Origin: Odiellus spinosus | Taxonomy: Eukaryota > Arthropoda > Arachnida > Opiliones > Phalangiidae | NCBI GenBank assembly: GCA_963920705.1 | Contig: OY987230.1 | Coordinates: 20,485,320-20,549,319, forward strand | Direction of reading: 5' to 3' | Length of the DNA: 64,000 nt | Shown here: positions 1 to 11,449 of the stretch, in pieces | Layout: every line of letters starts with the position of its first letter | Numbering within the stretch: the stretch's first letter is position 1 | Notes under the pieces: model-generated | Databases searched by the model: none | What the model was told of the DNA's origin: nothing | The model's input: only the letters and a program-made list of their open reading frames with translations | Translations under genes and position numbers: made by a program

Positions 1-1683
1 TTGATGTAACTTTACGAGTACAAAAGAAAAATTCTGAAAATATTTTAGGCCTAAATTTAAATGGGTTGTTTCTGTTTTTTTTTTTACATAAAATTCAGTA
101 TAAAAAGGAGTTTCGTAAGAACTCCAAATGGAGGGAAATTTCAACTCGACAGCGACAGATTTTCTATCAATTAGATGGGCCTAATTCTTAAATTCTCTGG
201 TTACAAGAATATTTAATCCAACATCAAGCTAGAAATCCAGTTTTTATCATACTCGAATAGTAGGCTTAATTGATAAAGCTGATGTATAACAAAACCTGGT
301 GTTCACAAGCATCCTCTATTGGCAAATCGTGCGTGCAAAAATAGGAACTAAGCTATTGTAGTATGACTTTTGATAGTACCATTAGTACCGCCAAGATAAA
401 AGAAAATAAGTCTAGTTACGTAGATCGTTAAGCCTTGGCGCGACTTCTTACGTTTTACCCATATAGTTCCATGGCGAGTTATACCTCTTTCATGTTTTTA
501 TTGGCATTCCTGGTATACGTATTACGTTCTAATACCTTTCTTATTTCTATCTGATCATAGTTTAATATCCAATCATATAGTCCAAATCCCCCCGAACCTC
601 TTTCCACCAATGATCAGTCGTTAGTTATACCCCGTTTATTCGGAAATTCCAATACAAACCACCGTAGAATATTTTATTAAGTTACAAGCTTGGAAAAGAC
701 CTAAAATCCCATTTGAAAACCTTTTTTCTAGATGGGAATTTAGAGCCCTTCTAAGATGGAGAAAGAATATGGTTATATCTCTCCTACTTCGACTTTTTTT
801 TTGTCTTAGATGTGGAGGATTGATTGATGAAGGAGACCGCCATTCTGACAAGGTTAAGGATGAGATAGATTCTCACTGGGTTCATTTCAACCCCAATGTT
901 CTGTCTTAGATAAAGCGAGCTTATAAATTTAATAGAACAAAATTGGTCACGTGATCAAAGCATTTTAGATTGTATCGCAAAGAATTATTTCTTATATCCA
1001 CTTCAGCTTTCCCACATTATAAGTCTTCTTCAAATGGAGGATAATTATTGGAGTCGAATTTTAAAAATTTAATTCATTTTCGATCACGTTGGCTTTTCAT
1101 ATAACAACACCTTCAAGCGTGTGATTAGTTTAATATCACCTTAAAAAGGATGAACTATACAATTTTGGTCATGTGGGCTTCATCAAATTTATATCATTTA
1201 CATAATTTGTCCCGAATTATACTTTCGTAATTTTGCGCAAGAAAATATATTTAAATTTAATCGTAATTGATGGGGTTCCTTTAAAGGAATTGACCAATAA
1301 AACATGAAAACCACATTTTAAAAGCGTTTATAAAATATTTGCGTAAAGCTTTGTTAGAAAGCTCTAAATTAATAACTATTTCACTAACTACTTGATGGCT
1401 ATACGCTAAGCAAACCTCTTGCACTGTAGCTAAGGCTCGATTTACGCGGGAACTCATGATAATCGATCGATGATTATGGTTGCTAGGCAACGCGTATGTC
1501 GAACCAATTAAAAGGGGGTATAATATGACGTAAAATGGTGTATCTATGACGTGTAATGACGATACCCATGTCGTTATTTTTTTAACTCGCAAGAATGATA
1601 ATAACAATTTAAAACTTTTTCGTAATTAGAGAAATTTAACTATATTTTTCTAACAAACATAAAGTAGTTTAAACCAATGATAG
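1..1683. other. Non-coding, probably calsyntenin intron or upstream DNA
   Basis: No conserved exon, RNA gene or clear repeat is visible. The short open frames here (for example near 636-851 and 1281-1607 on the minus strand) have low-complexity, non-conserved translations and no splice-site support. The block is AT-rich and contains scattered AGGCCT words that recur across the window. Confidence 0.5.
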
Positions 1684-1998
1684 CAAGAATTCATTCAGGT
1701 TCCATAAGAATATGGGAGGGCCGCGATTCAATAACCATCCTCCCAAACTTTGTAGCAAAAGTTCGTCCGCTTCGAATCGATTTTTCAATAAATCGCTCCT
1801 GACATCTATTATTAACCCGCGCCACTAACAACCTTGACATAATATTTTGGGTAATAAAAATGGAGCCGACCGAAAAAACATCTAAGCGTACAAATGTTGC
1901 GAAAATTGCAGACGAACTTTTGTTACAAAGTTTGGGAGGATGGTACCAGAGGCTAAAGCTATGCTCCCATATTCTTATGGAACCTGAATGGATTCTTG
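1684..1998. mobile_element. Foldback MITE (CAAGAAT ends) with 7-bp target duplication
   Basis: Two long inverted arms face each other. The left arm begins CAAGAATTCATTCAGGTTCC and the right arm ends with its near-perfect complement. A second matching block (CCATCCTCCCAAACTTTGTA) lies further in. The element is 315 bp and is flanked on both sides by ATGATAG (1677-1683 and 1999-2005), a 7-bp target-site duplication. It has no transposase frame, so it is non-autonomous. It is unrelated in sequence to the CAGAAGCC family but shares its duplication length and CA...TG ends. Confidence 0.88.
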
Positions 1999-2456
1999 AT
2001 GATAGTGTTTCTAGAATTTAGGCCGGAAATTTTATTTGTTTTGGAGTTATAGATATATTTTACGTTAGGCCTAATATTGACCGCACTGCGTATCGCGGCT
2101 GATCGAAATGATCCATATTGTTGAGCAAACAGTGTACACTATATAAGACGTCCCCCCTCTTGGGATATCTTTCATTTTTCTTTCTTTCGGTTGGATGGGG
2201 TTTTCGCGGCGTTTGATAGATAAACATTTCCTAAATTAATGTATAAATATAGGGGTTAATAGGCCTTTGCGGCTTTGGTATATACTCCATTTTTTTTTTC
2301 TCTTCTCCTATATGCTTCAGATGAAACAAATAGTTCATCCACGATAAATTGAGAGTACTTATCATAGGGATAAGTATATAGGCCTTCTTTTCTCTCCACG
2401 TTTTTTTTTTATATCGCCATTCTTTTGCCCTATATCCTTATAATAGAGATATGACT

Positions 2457-2995
2457 GGGTTGCCACAGGTCAGGGAAAAGTCAGGGAATTTGAAAATGAA
2501 CCAAAAAATCAGGGAATTTTAAGATATTTTAAAAAGGCAGGGAATTTAAAGATATTTCAAGAAGCCAGGAAATTACAATGACAGGGTTGCCACGGGTCAG
2601 GGAAAAACAGGGAAAAGTCAGGGAATTTGAAAATGAACCAAAAAATCAGGGAATTTTATGATATTTTAAAAAGGCAGGGAATTTAAAGATCTTTCAAGAA
2701 GCCAGGAAATTACAATCACAGGGTTGCCACGGGTCAGGGAAAACAGCTAGGGAAAAGTCAGGGAATTTGAAAATGAACCAAAAAAATCAGGGAATTTTAA
2801 GATATTTTAAAAAGGCAGGGAATTTAAAGATCTTTCAAGAAGCCAGGAAATTACAATCACAGGGTTGCCACGGGTCAGGGAAAACAGGGAAAAGTCAGGG
2901 AATTTGAAAATGAACCAAAAAATCAGGGAATTTTATGATATTTTAAAAAGGCAGGGAATTTAAAGATCTTTCAAGAAGCCAGGAAATTACAATCA
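2457..2995. repeat. Four tandem ~127-141 bp units starting GGGTTGCCAC
   Basis: Unit starts are at 2457, 2584, 2721 and 2862, giving periods of 127, 137 and 141 bp. Each unit repeats the word CAGGGAA several times and ends with AGCCAGGAAATTACAAT. The unit start CAGGGTTGCCAC resembles termini often seen in hAT-type elements, so the array may have grown from such an element; that link is inference. It is non-coding. Confidence 0.9.
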
Positions 2996-3128
2996 TTATC
3001 TGCGGAAAAGATTCTCAGCTGACAGTGTCAGTTGTATAGATTAGAACAAAGATACGCGTGCAAAAAATTTGGTGAACGCGAGTATATAAAAAATAAAAGG
3101 TTAAAAATTGGGTAGTATTAGCTGAAAC

Positions 3129-3553
3129 AGTCAGGGAAAATCGTTGGAAAAGGTCAGGGAAAATCGTTGGAAAAGGTCAGGGAAAATCGTTGGAAAAGGT
3201 CAGGGAAAATCGTTATAAAAGGTCAGGGAAAATCGTTGGAAAAGGTCAGGGAAAATCGTTGGAAAAGGTCAGGGAAAATCGTTGGAAAAGGTCAGGGAAA
3301 ATCGTTGGAAAAGGTCAGGGAAAATCGTTGGAAAAGGTCAGGGAAAATCGTTGGAAAAGGTCAGGGAAAATCGTTGGAAAAGGTCAGGGAAAATCGTTGG
3401 AAAAGGTCAGGGAAAATCGTTGGAAAAGGTCAGGGAAAATCGTTGGAAAAGGTCAGGGAAAATCGTTGGAAAAGGTCAGGGAAAATCGTTGGAAAAGGTC
3501 AGGGAAAATCGTTGGAAAAGGTCAGGGAAAATCGTTGGAAAAGGTCAGGGAAA
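3129..3553. repeat. 23-bp minisatellite, about 18 copies
   Basis: The unit CAGGGAAAATCGTTGGAAAA plus GGT is repeated head to tail with almost no variation; one unit has ATAAAA instead of GGAAAA. The period is not a multiple of three and the unit lacks stops, so all three forward frames stay open and give the same 23-residue protein repeat. This is why three overlapping 100-145 codon frames appear. I do not consider them genes. The core GTCAGGGAAAA is shared with the 2457-2995 array. Confidence 0.95.
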
Positions 3554-4115
3554 AACCTGGAAAAGTATAGTCAAAGAAATAGTCTGCTTTTGAAAGGTTT
3601 TTAGGGGCTTAGTTTCAGTTCTTTCTTGGGTTTACTTTATACCGTTAACTTAATTTAATTTTAATTAAAGTAACATATCCTTTTAAGTCTTATTTGGATC
3701 AAAACTTAATAATGCACGGAACTTTGTTGTTTGTTTCTAATAATGAGATTAACTTTCCCCGCCAAGGAAATTTCCTTAGAAATTGTACGAATTATAGATA
3801 AATGGACTTTACCCCCATCCGGAACTTTAATCTCTTTCAATTGGATTCTCATATTTTACTTCATTTATACTTTAGGCTTAGCGAATCTTTAAGCCTTGGC
3901 TTTTCGTATATCTTGTATAATAATAATAATACGACGTCCGGGAATCTTTTAAACCAATTTTATAGCTGAGTTGGTTGTCCCGTATATATCCTAAGATTTA
4001 CTAATAGATTTCAACGCGCTATGTACATCAAAGCTAAAATTTTTGAGGCTTGAAGGGAAAAAAGATGTTTATAAACGTATAGACCTAATATAACAACGCA
4101 ATTTTCATTTATAAC
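3554..4115. other. AT-rich, nothing recognised
   Basis: No exon, repeat or RNA gene could be supported here. Confidence 0.4.
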
Positions 4116-4479
4116 TTAAAGGGATATTAAATTCATATAACGAGTTAATTCTAATCGATTTGGGCTGTTGTAATACCTTTATAAACTAACCAAAGATTTC
4201 GCGGTAATTTATAGCTAATTTTCTAAGTCGCGAACTAGACTCGCTAAGCCTAAATCTGTTTCGAAGTAAATCTGGTAATACAATGGCGCGTGAACTAATT
4301 TAACTAAATTGGCATCAGCAATTGAATCAGTTTGAAATAAATATAAAATATCCTCGAATTTTTCAACTTTAATAATTAACCGTGAATTACTATGAAACCT
4401 TTGTGGCGAGTTTTGAAGTTTAGGCCTATTTTAAGTTTGATTAAAAATATCTTGTAACGAGAGTATAGTATCCCTTTAA
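4116..4479. mobile_element. Candidate TTAA-bounded MITE
   Basis: TTAA at 4116-4119 is followed by AGGGATATTAAAT, and TATCCCT is followed by TTAA at 4476-4479. The terminal inverted repeat is only about 11 bp (AGGGATA plus partial matches), with a second weak match (ATAACGAG against CTCGTTA). The TTAA duplications and AGGG ends match the better-supported foldbacks at 21323, 26673 and 42943. Confidence 0.5.
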
Positions 4480-4796
4480 ATTAAATAGAACGCCTTATGT
4501 TTTTTAACCGCAAATGTCTGCCACCAGGGCCTTCGTCAATGCTAATTTTAGCGCTAGTTACTGACTCGACCCTTAAATTATTAAGTTTTTTCGTAAAGAA
4601 AGATTTCCCTTACTTTTCGATTTTATTAGAGTTCATTTTCCCTTTAAAAATATTATTAAACTCTTAAACATAATGGATTGTAAACTTATATGTACAAAAG
4701 TATATTTCAAATTATTTCGTTTAGGAAAAACCTCACATCCGGTATAACGTAAGACAATTAAAGGTGGCGCTGATTACTTACGCACTGCGGATACTA

Positions 4797-5221
4797 AAGC
4801 CTCGTTCATACATAGACCTAAATGTGCTTCGTTGCGCTTCGATTTCTATAACTGGTTATCAAACCAACGTGAGAACTCAGTTCGTGTTGGTTTGGGAAGC
4901 AATTTGGTCAAGTCGCTTTGAAAATAACGAGGCGGGGAGACAAATTTGCTGATAAATCTTAAAATAACGCGATTAAAATTATAGTTTCTGTCAAAAATTA
5001 TTAACCAATGAGGTACAAACACGAATTACTAATTAGTTTGAGATAATTATTTAAAAAAAAATTAATTCTGGGCATTTTTTAAAACGACCCTAAGCCTTGG
5101 CTTAGGTCGAACCGGGGCGAACGGCCGCGAACCGTCTTGTCAGCGTGTGAACCAGGGAAAACGGAAAACGCTTCGTACTGGTTTTGGAAACCGATTTTGC
5201 CCTCAAGTATGAACGAGGCTT
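4797..5221. mobile_element. Inverted-repeat element with 15-bp perfect ends
   Basis: AAGCCTCGTTCATAC at 4797-4811 is exactly complementary to GTATGAACGAGGCTT at 5207-5221. Direct target duplications are not obvious. A short open frame inside (4764-4952) has no family resemblance. A GTATGAACG word also closes the fold-back candidate near 31545. Confidence 0.5.
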
Positions 5222-6033
5222 AAGCCTTTTATGTTCATGCTCGTTTCCGGTTGAATTTTCATATAATCTTCAATAATATACTTCATATAGATGTAAATAT
5301 ATATCTTTTGTTATAAAGATAGGCGTTAAAATCTTGAAAACATGATATCAATTTAATATATACAGTTTTCGAGAAATCGAGACCACTTTACAATCGTCTA
5401 GGGTTTCTGAAGGGTCGACTACGTATGGGCCGGGAGCAAATTTGAATATATAAGTACCCTAAACTGTAGGAAAATCCGGGAAAATCTAAACGTTAACGAA
5501 TGAAAGGTCGATTTAAAACTTATATAGCGGAAGTCGCCTCAGTTTTGATTATATAATCTTATATAATCTTGGGAATTTCCAAGTTGTATTTGTGTTTATG
5601 ATCGTTCGAGAATTTCTCCGCTGTTCAATTTTGTAAGCTATAGTTTAAATTCTCTAGAGAGAGTCGAGAACTCCCGTTTTGAAATTAAACATATCGAAAG
5701 CGAAATTTCTATTGTTTTAAAACAATTTTAAAGGGCAAGTAAACTTAATTTATTATCTTGGTTAACAAAAATTAAAGGTATGATGGATTAAATATCACCG
5801 AGAAATATAATATTCAAACTTTTTGTCGATCAAACTTCAACACTATATGGTTATAAATCGGTAATTTAGGGGTTAATTACTAGGTATAATGGTAATTTAC
5901 AGTTTGTTCTGGTAAAAATTACCAAAATGGTAATTAATATAATTTATTTGGATTAAATGTGAATGGGCAAATTGCTAAAAAGAGGTCAAAGTTTAACTTT
6001 TTCAATCGTCTAAAAAGGTCAATTTTTCAATAG
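5222..6033. other. AT-rich, nothing recognised
   Basis: No exon or repeat family was identified before the first CAGAAGCC element. Confidence 0.4.
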
Positions 6034-6040
6034 TTATTAT

Positions 6041-6377
6041 CAGAAGCCGATGAAACCCTCCTTTGAAGTCTACTACTCTAATGTTCCATATAGCGCTCCT
6101 CTCTGTATGGGTAAAATTCCCAATTTTACGAGATCGGAGGGGTCCTACTTCATACCCCCTGTCTACGCAAAATTGGAAATTCTCTTTCTCCACAAACGAC
6201 GACGTTTTTTTGAAGAACTCCAAGGCTGCTAGAGATATTCGCTCGACGAACTCCCGCTCCGAAAACATCTACCGTTAGGAGGCGTACGAATCGCGCTTTT
6301 TGAAACTAACCCATACAGAGAGGGGTAAACAAGACCCGGGAGTAATAGACTTCAAAGGAGGGTTTCATCGGCTTCTG
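6041..6377 (-). mobile_element. CAGAAGCC MITE copy 1 (inverted)
   Basis: This 337-bp foldback element starts CAGAAGCCGATGAAACCCTC and ends with its complement. It is bounded by the 7-bp duplication TTATTAT (6034-6040 and 6378-6384). It carries the 'B' diagnostic block (GATCGGAGGGG, reading in this orientation). It lies in reverse orientation relative to copies 2, 4, 5, 7 and 8. It has no transposase. Confidence 0.95.
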
Positions 6378-6600
6378 TTATTATGTTTGGGATCTTCCTT
6401 ATCATTTAAAATAGTTCTGTTAAAAAAATTTACAAACAAATAATAGTATGGTATTGACTAGAAATACCCGTAGGCGAAGCAATCGTGGAAATATGTTTTC
6501 ATTTCGTAATTTTCCTGGCGTACTATGTTGTTCCTTTCTTCCGCTGCTTTATGTAGGCTAGAGCCGTAATAGAATTTGTGGATAAATGCCCCCTCATGAA

Positions 6601-6626
6601 AAGAGAGAGAGAGAGAGAGAGATAGT
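6601..6626. repeat. GA microsatellite
   Basis: A short run of GA dinucleotides lies between MITE copies 1 and 2. Confidence 0.8.
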
Positions 6627-6896
6627 GTGAGATAGAAAAATGGGTGTGATGATAAAAAGAAAAAGAAGGTGTCACGTACAGATGTTAAGATCCGTGAAAT
6701 GGAGAAGACAACTTGAATTAAGAGAGAGTTGTGAAAAAACTATTCTCCGCCCTGCAGCCCTTGACTCCCCAACCAAACCAAGTTCTAATTCTCTTTTTTT
6801 CTTTTTATTGAGGCATAAATATAGTCGAAATTGGTTTAAGTTTTCAGCACGTGCTAATCTATACGTTCATCATAACCATTTCGAAGAACATAATTC

Positions 6897-7233
6897 CAGA
6901 AGCCGATGAAACCCTCCTTTGAAGTCTATTACTCCCTGGTCTTGTTTACCCCTCTCTGTATGGGTTATTTTCAATAAGCGCGATTCGTACGCCTCCTAAC
7001 TGTAGATATTTTCGGAGCGGGGGTTCGTCGAGCGAATATCTCTAGCAGCCTCGGAGTTCGTCAAAAAAACGTCGTCGTTTGTGGAGAGAGAGAATTTCCA
7101 ATTTCCCGTAGACAGGGGGGTATGAAGTAGGACCCCTCCGATCTCGTAAAATTGGAAATTTTATCCATACAGAGAGGAGCTCTATATCGAACATTAGAGT
7201 AGTAGACTTCAAAGGAGGGTTTCATCTACTTCT
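6897..7233 (+). mobile_element. CAGAAGCC MITE copy 2
   Basis: A 337-bp copy flanked by the 7-bp duplication ATAATTC (6890-6896 and 7234-7240). It is B-type internally (CCTCCGATCTCG). The right end reads CTACTTCTG instead of CGGCTTCTG, so its outer TIR is imperfect. Confidence 0.95.
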
Positions 7234-7394
7234 GATAATTCGTATACCTAGATATATCGCGAAACAAATATATTCGTCGTGTTTAAACGTTATTGTCCGA
7301 CTGACAGACATTGTTACGAAGATAATGATATATTTTGGTAAAAATATTACCATACTAATTTAGGCAATTTGGAATACTTTGGAACCTCCTCCTG

Positions 7395-7441
7395 ACCTAA
7401 CCTAACCGAATTTAACCTAATTTAACCCAACCTAACCCATT
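7395..7441. repeat. Degenerate CCTAA-type short repeat
   Basis: About nine imperfect units of CCTAAC/CTAATTTAAC follow one another. The complement approximates TTAGG, the telomere word of many arthropods, but the run is short and interrupted. It may be an interstitial telomere-like tract or simple drift. Confidence 0.5.
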
Positions 7442-7642
7442 TTTGCTGAAAATAACGTTTTAGTTTAGGCATATGCGATTTTAACAAACAAATGTTCGAA
7501 AAATGTTGAGGGAATCGTGTTTTCCACTGCATTTGCTGTCAGAAATGACTAAAAATGAGGTCCCAAACAACCAAAAGCCCAAATGGTTAACAAGACTGGA
7601 CTTTAAATACGCGAATCTTGGGCTCCTTACCATAAGTAGCGA

Positions 7643-7979
7643 CAGAAGCCGATGAAACCCTCCTTCGAAGTCTACTACTCCAATGTTCCATATAGCGCTC
7701 CTCTTTGTATGGGTAAAATTCCCAATTTTACGAGTTAGAAGGGATCCTACTTCATCCCCCCTGTTTACGGAAAATTGGAAATTCTCTCTCTCCACAAACG
7801 ACGACGTTTTTTTGACGAACTCCAAGGCTGCTAGAGATATTCGCTCGACCAACTCCCGCTCCGAAAATATCTACCGTTAGGAGGCGTACGAATCACGCCT
7901 TTTGAGAATAACCCATACAGAGAGGGGTAGACAAGACCCGGGAGTAATAGACTTCAAAGGAGGGTTTCATCGGCTTCTG
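7643..7979 (-). mobile_element. CAGAAGCC MITE copy 3 (inverted)
   Basis: A 337-bp copy bounded by the 7-bp duplication GTAGCGA (7636-7642 and 7980-7986). It is A-type (GAGTTAGAAGG in this orientation) and both ends have the CGGCTTCTG form. A 123-codon minus-strand frame runs through it into flanking DNA and is not a gene. Confidence 0.95.
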
Positions 7980-7986
7980 GTAGCGA

Positions 7987-9205
7987 GTTTTTTACAAGTA
8001 TACATCTATTTAGATTACAATAAGCGTAATTTTCTTTTCTGTGGATGTTACTTTATTTTTCTTTTATATTCTTTTGCCGATTTTAAACTTGAAATAGATT
8101 AGAACCCGCAAAAAAGAAATAGTGTGCTCAGAATTGCGATATAAGAAAATAAAAAGACTACGTGCTGAAAGAGTTATTTTCATTTGGAAATAAAATCACG
8201 TTCCGCGCTCGTATAATGCTTAGTCGTCGACTCCTTGTCCGGCCGCAGATTCAAAACCTTAATCGTTCTAGAAAACAAAGGGCCTAGGATATCACTTCCG
8301 CTTCCGGTTAACGTACGTACGTACGCGCGCGTGACACTCCGACAGCTTTTTCGTGTAAAGCTAAGCCTAAATAGATTTAAGTATTTATACAACCCTAGTA
8401 TACATCTAATGCGGTTTTGTATGACCTTTAACCTTTGTCTTCTAGTTGTTCCAAATATAGTACATAACTTTCAGGATGTATAATTTATAATTATAATGAT
8501 AAATAGTTAATTATAATTAGAAGTCGTCGAAAAACATCGCCAAAGCACGTTTTCGCTCCCCTTTTTTTTTATTAATTTACATTTTTAATTTAGTTCTTTA
8601 CTGCGCATGCTTTAGAATATTAAGCCTTATTTTAAAAGTGTTGAAAACTTCGCTAAGCCTAACCTATACGTTATTTCTATTTTGAATGATTATCTGCCAA
8701 TTTTTTCTCTAGATTATTAATATTATTATTTATTTTATTTTTTTTTCGTAAATGGTTAGGCCTAAATATAACGAGCTAGTTCTTTAGGCTTAGGAGTATA
8801 GCGTTCTCTATTGAGAATAAAAATTCTATTTTCAACCTTCTCCCGCGCGTTTTATTTATTTTTTTCTTCTTCTAAACTCTCTTATTGTTATGTCGGTTCG
8901 CGTTTTGTTCTCTCGAGAACTGTCCAATTATTTTCCCCAACGGAATTGAAAAAAACAAGACGGTAACTCTACATTAATCTTCGTTTCTCCTGGAATAGCA
9001 GACGAAAAATTTCGGTGATTTACAAACGTTTTTGGTTAGCAATTTATCATCTCTTAAAAGACCAAATAGCGTGCTAAATTATGAACGTTAGTATCTACAT
9101 GTAACCGATTATTTTACGGAAGCTCCATATGGTCTAGTTAATCTACATAAAAATAATAAAATAAAAGAAATTAAATTAAATTTAAAAAATCAAGGAAATA
9201 TATAA
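7987..9205. other. No gene recognised; short alternating ACGT/CG tract
   Basis: The stretch contains a small alternating purine-pyrimidine run (ACGTACGTACGTACGCGCGCG pattern, near 8311-8331) that could favour Z-DNA. No coding evidence was found. Confidence 0.4.
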
Positions 9206-9212
9206 ATATTTA

Positions 9213-9528
9213 CAGAAGCCGATGAAACCCTCCTTTGTAGTCTATTACTCCCTGGTCTTGTCTACCCCTCTCTGTATGGGTTAGTTTCTAAAAGCGCGAT
9301 TCGTACGCCTCCTAACGGTAGATATTTTCGGAGCGGGAGTTCGTCGAGCGAATATCTCTAGCAGCCTTGGAGTTCGTCAAAAAACGTCGTCGTTTGTGGA
9401 GAGAGAGAATTTCCAATTTTCCGTAGACAGGGGGCATGAAGTAGGACCCCTCCGATCTCGTAAAATTGGGAATTTTACCCATACCCATTAGAGTAGTAGA
9501 CTTCAAAGGAGGGTTTCATCTACTTCTG
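9213..9528 (+). mobile_element. CAGAAGCC MITE copy 4, internally deleted
   Basis: A 316-bp copy bounded by the 7-bp duplication ATATTTA (9206-9212 and 9529-9535). It is B-type with the CTACTTCTG right end. About 20 bp are missing next to the inner right arm: the AGAGAGGAGCGCTATAT segment found in sister copies is absent. Confidence 0.95.
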
Positions 9529-9547
9529 ATATTTACTATTATGCCTT

Positions 9548-10145
9548 AAATTCTGCATAAATTAATCAACTATCAAGCTTATTACGGTAAATAACAGATA
9601 TAACGAATGTTTTTATAACGAATTTTCGTTGTAAACGTATCACGCAACATTTCTATTACAATTACTCGTTAGAATTATAATATTCACTAATGAAATTCAA
9701 TAAAAATCAAGAAAATATCTAAATATTTAATTTACATAATAAATTAATTAATCAATCTTGTTACTGTAAATATTACGAATGTTTTACAACGAATTTTCGC
9801 TGTAAACGTATCACGCAACATTTCTAATACAATTATTCGTTAGAATTATAATATTCACTAATGAAATTCAATAAAAATCAAGAAAATATCTAAATATTTA
9901 ATTTGCATAATAAATTATTAATTAATCTTATTACTGTAAATATTACGAATGTTTTACAACGAATTTTCGTTGTAAACTTATCACGCAACATTTCTAATAC
10001 AATCCCTCGTTTACTAATGAAATCCAATCAAAAATCAAGACAATATTTAATGTGGATGATAAAGTAATTAATCAATTATCAATCATATAATTAATGTTTT
10101 TATAACGAATTTTCGTTTTAAACGAATCACTTAATATTTCAAAAC
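9548..10145. repeat. ~170-bp tandem repeat, 3-4 copies
   Basis: The landmark AACGAATTTTCG recurs at 9617, 9788, 9958 and 10104, giving spacings of 171, 170 and about 146 bp. Flanking words such as ATCACGCAACATTTCT and GAAATTCAATAAAAATCAAG recur in each unit. The last unit is shortened and diverged. It begins directly after MITE copy 4 and is non-coding. Confidence 0.88.
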
Positions 10146-10836
10146 TACGTCATCTATTAAAATTTTAAAATGAATTATATTCTTAATTTGTTGAGGCGAA
10201 ACTAGAAACGTTTGGTTCGAGACTGGCACGTTTGACGTTGTTAAATTCTTTTTTATTTCTTTTATGTCCCTTTTTTTGGTTATTATTGGGAAAATTTATT
10301 CTTGAATAGCCTTTTATTATTCTACAGTTTGACTATATTCGGTTACAGTCTTGGAAAGGATCTAGATATACATTGTAAAACTTATTTTTAATATGTAAAT
10401 TTAACCTTTACAAAGTTGTAATTGGATACAAAGTAGCCAACGACTTTACTTCGTTAACCAAAAAAAGTTGAAATTTTTTTTTACGCTATTAGAGTAACTA
10501 AATGAGTAATTTATATAAATTGAGACTTGAGATGACAATTCTCCGGAAGTTGGTTCATTATTGGACATTGCTTTTATACATTTTTATACTCGAATTGGGT
10601 GTGACCATTCCCTCCCCCCCCCCCCCGGTTTTTCTTCACTGACGTCACGAATTTATATATTCCTTCAATAGTTTTGTTGTGTGGGCATTGCACGTAGGTT
10701 ATTTTCCCCTTGCGCTATTGGGGGAGGAAAAATAGATCTTATTTCCCACCTACATACGTCAGTCGCCTAACTACGATCGTACGACCAATAAGAAATCGAT
10801 TCCTTGTCGTTGAAATAGGCCTTAATCCACCAATAA
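10146..10836. other. No gene; 14-16 bp poly-C run
   Basis: Apart from a homopolymeric C run (about 10612-10626) followed closely by a TGACGTCA octamer (about 10640), I see nothing recognisable. Confidence 0.4.
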
Positions 10837-11097
10837 TCTACCAATTTTAAAAATACGCGTACTCGCTCGTGATTGGCGACTAGATCAGACGGGAATATTA
10901 AAAAAAATAGGGCTCGTACTCGCCTAGTTCGCCGAGCTAGGCAGCCAAGGCTTAGCATCTGCAAGTTTCGGAACTTTGGGAATTGTTTATAAAATAACGA
11001 AACATTTTTGTTGAGTTATATTATTGTTTTTCTCATTATTTTAGCATTCTTAATCGATTAAAAATAGGTTGTTTTGGCCTTTCATTCTCCCTTTAAA
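10837..11097. mobile_element. Half of the 21323-21815 TTAA foldback
   Basis: The sequence from AATACGCGTACTCGCT through the ...AGGTTGTTTTGGCCTTTC block to CATTCTCCCTTTAA matches the right arm of the 493-bp foldback at 21323-21815, including CGAGCTAGGCAGCC and ATCGATTAAAAATAGG. The left arm is missing. It ends on TTAA at 11094-11097, which is also the left boundary of the next element. Confidence 0.8.
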
Positions 11098-11445
11098 CGA
11101 CAAAGAATCAATAAAAACATCACTCGTGGCAAGAAGGATCAGATAAGGAGAGGAAAAGTGGGGCTGCGTTGAGTTAGAGAGAGAAGAGCCAACCTCCCAC
11201 TCGGGTGGAAAGGGGGATAGGAAATTCTCGAGGTAAACTGTTGTCACGTGGTCGCTAGCTAGCGCGTCTCATAAAGGATTCGTTTTACTCACGTGACAAC
11301 AATTTACCACGAAGCATCTCTACCCCCGTCTGTCCCCCGTTCTCCCAGAGTGGGAGTTTAGGCCGACGCAGTAGGAGCCGCGCCGTTCCCACTTTTCCTC
11401 TCCTTATCTGATCCTTCTTGCTCGTGGTTAGGTTGCATTTTCCCT
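11098..11445. mobile_element. TTAA-bounded foldback element
   Basis: TTAA at 11094-11097 and at 11446-11449 bracket two inverted arms. The left arm contains AAGAAGGATCAGATAAGGAG and the right arm contains its exact complement. Inner matches include CACGTGACAAC. The right end TCCCTTTAA matches the family ends. The frames seen here (11050-11247 and 11285-11503, minus) are non-coding. Confidence 0.75.
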
Positions 11446-11449
11446 TTAA

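Noticed and set aside
3167-3604. Overlapping 100-145 codon frames reading as EKVRENRWKRSGKIVGKGQG repeats
   Set aside because: They are the three frames of a 23-bp minisatellite lacking stops, with no start context, splice sites or conservation.
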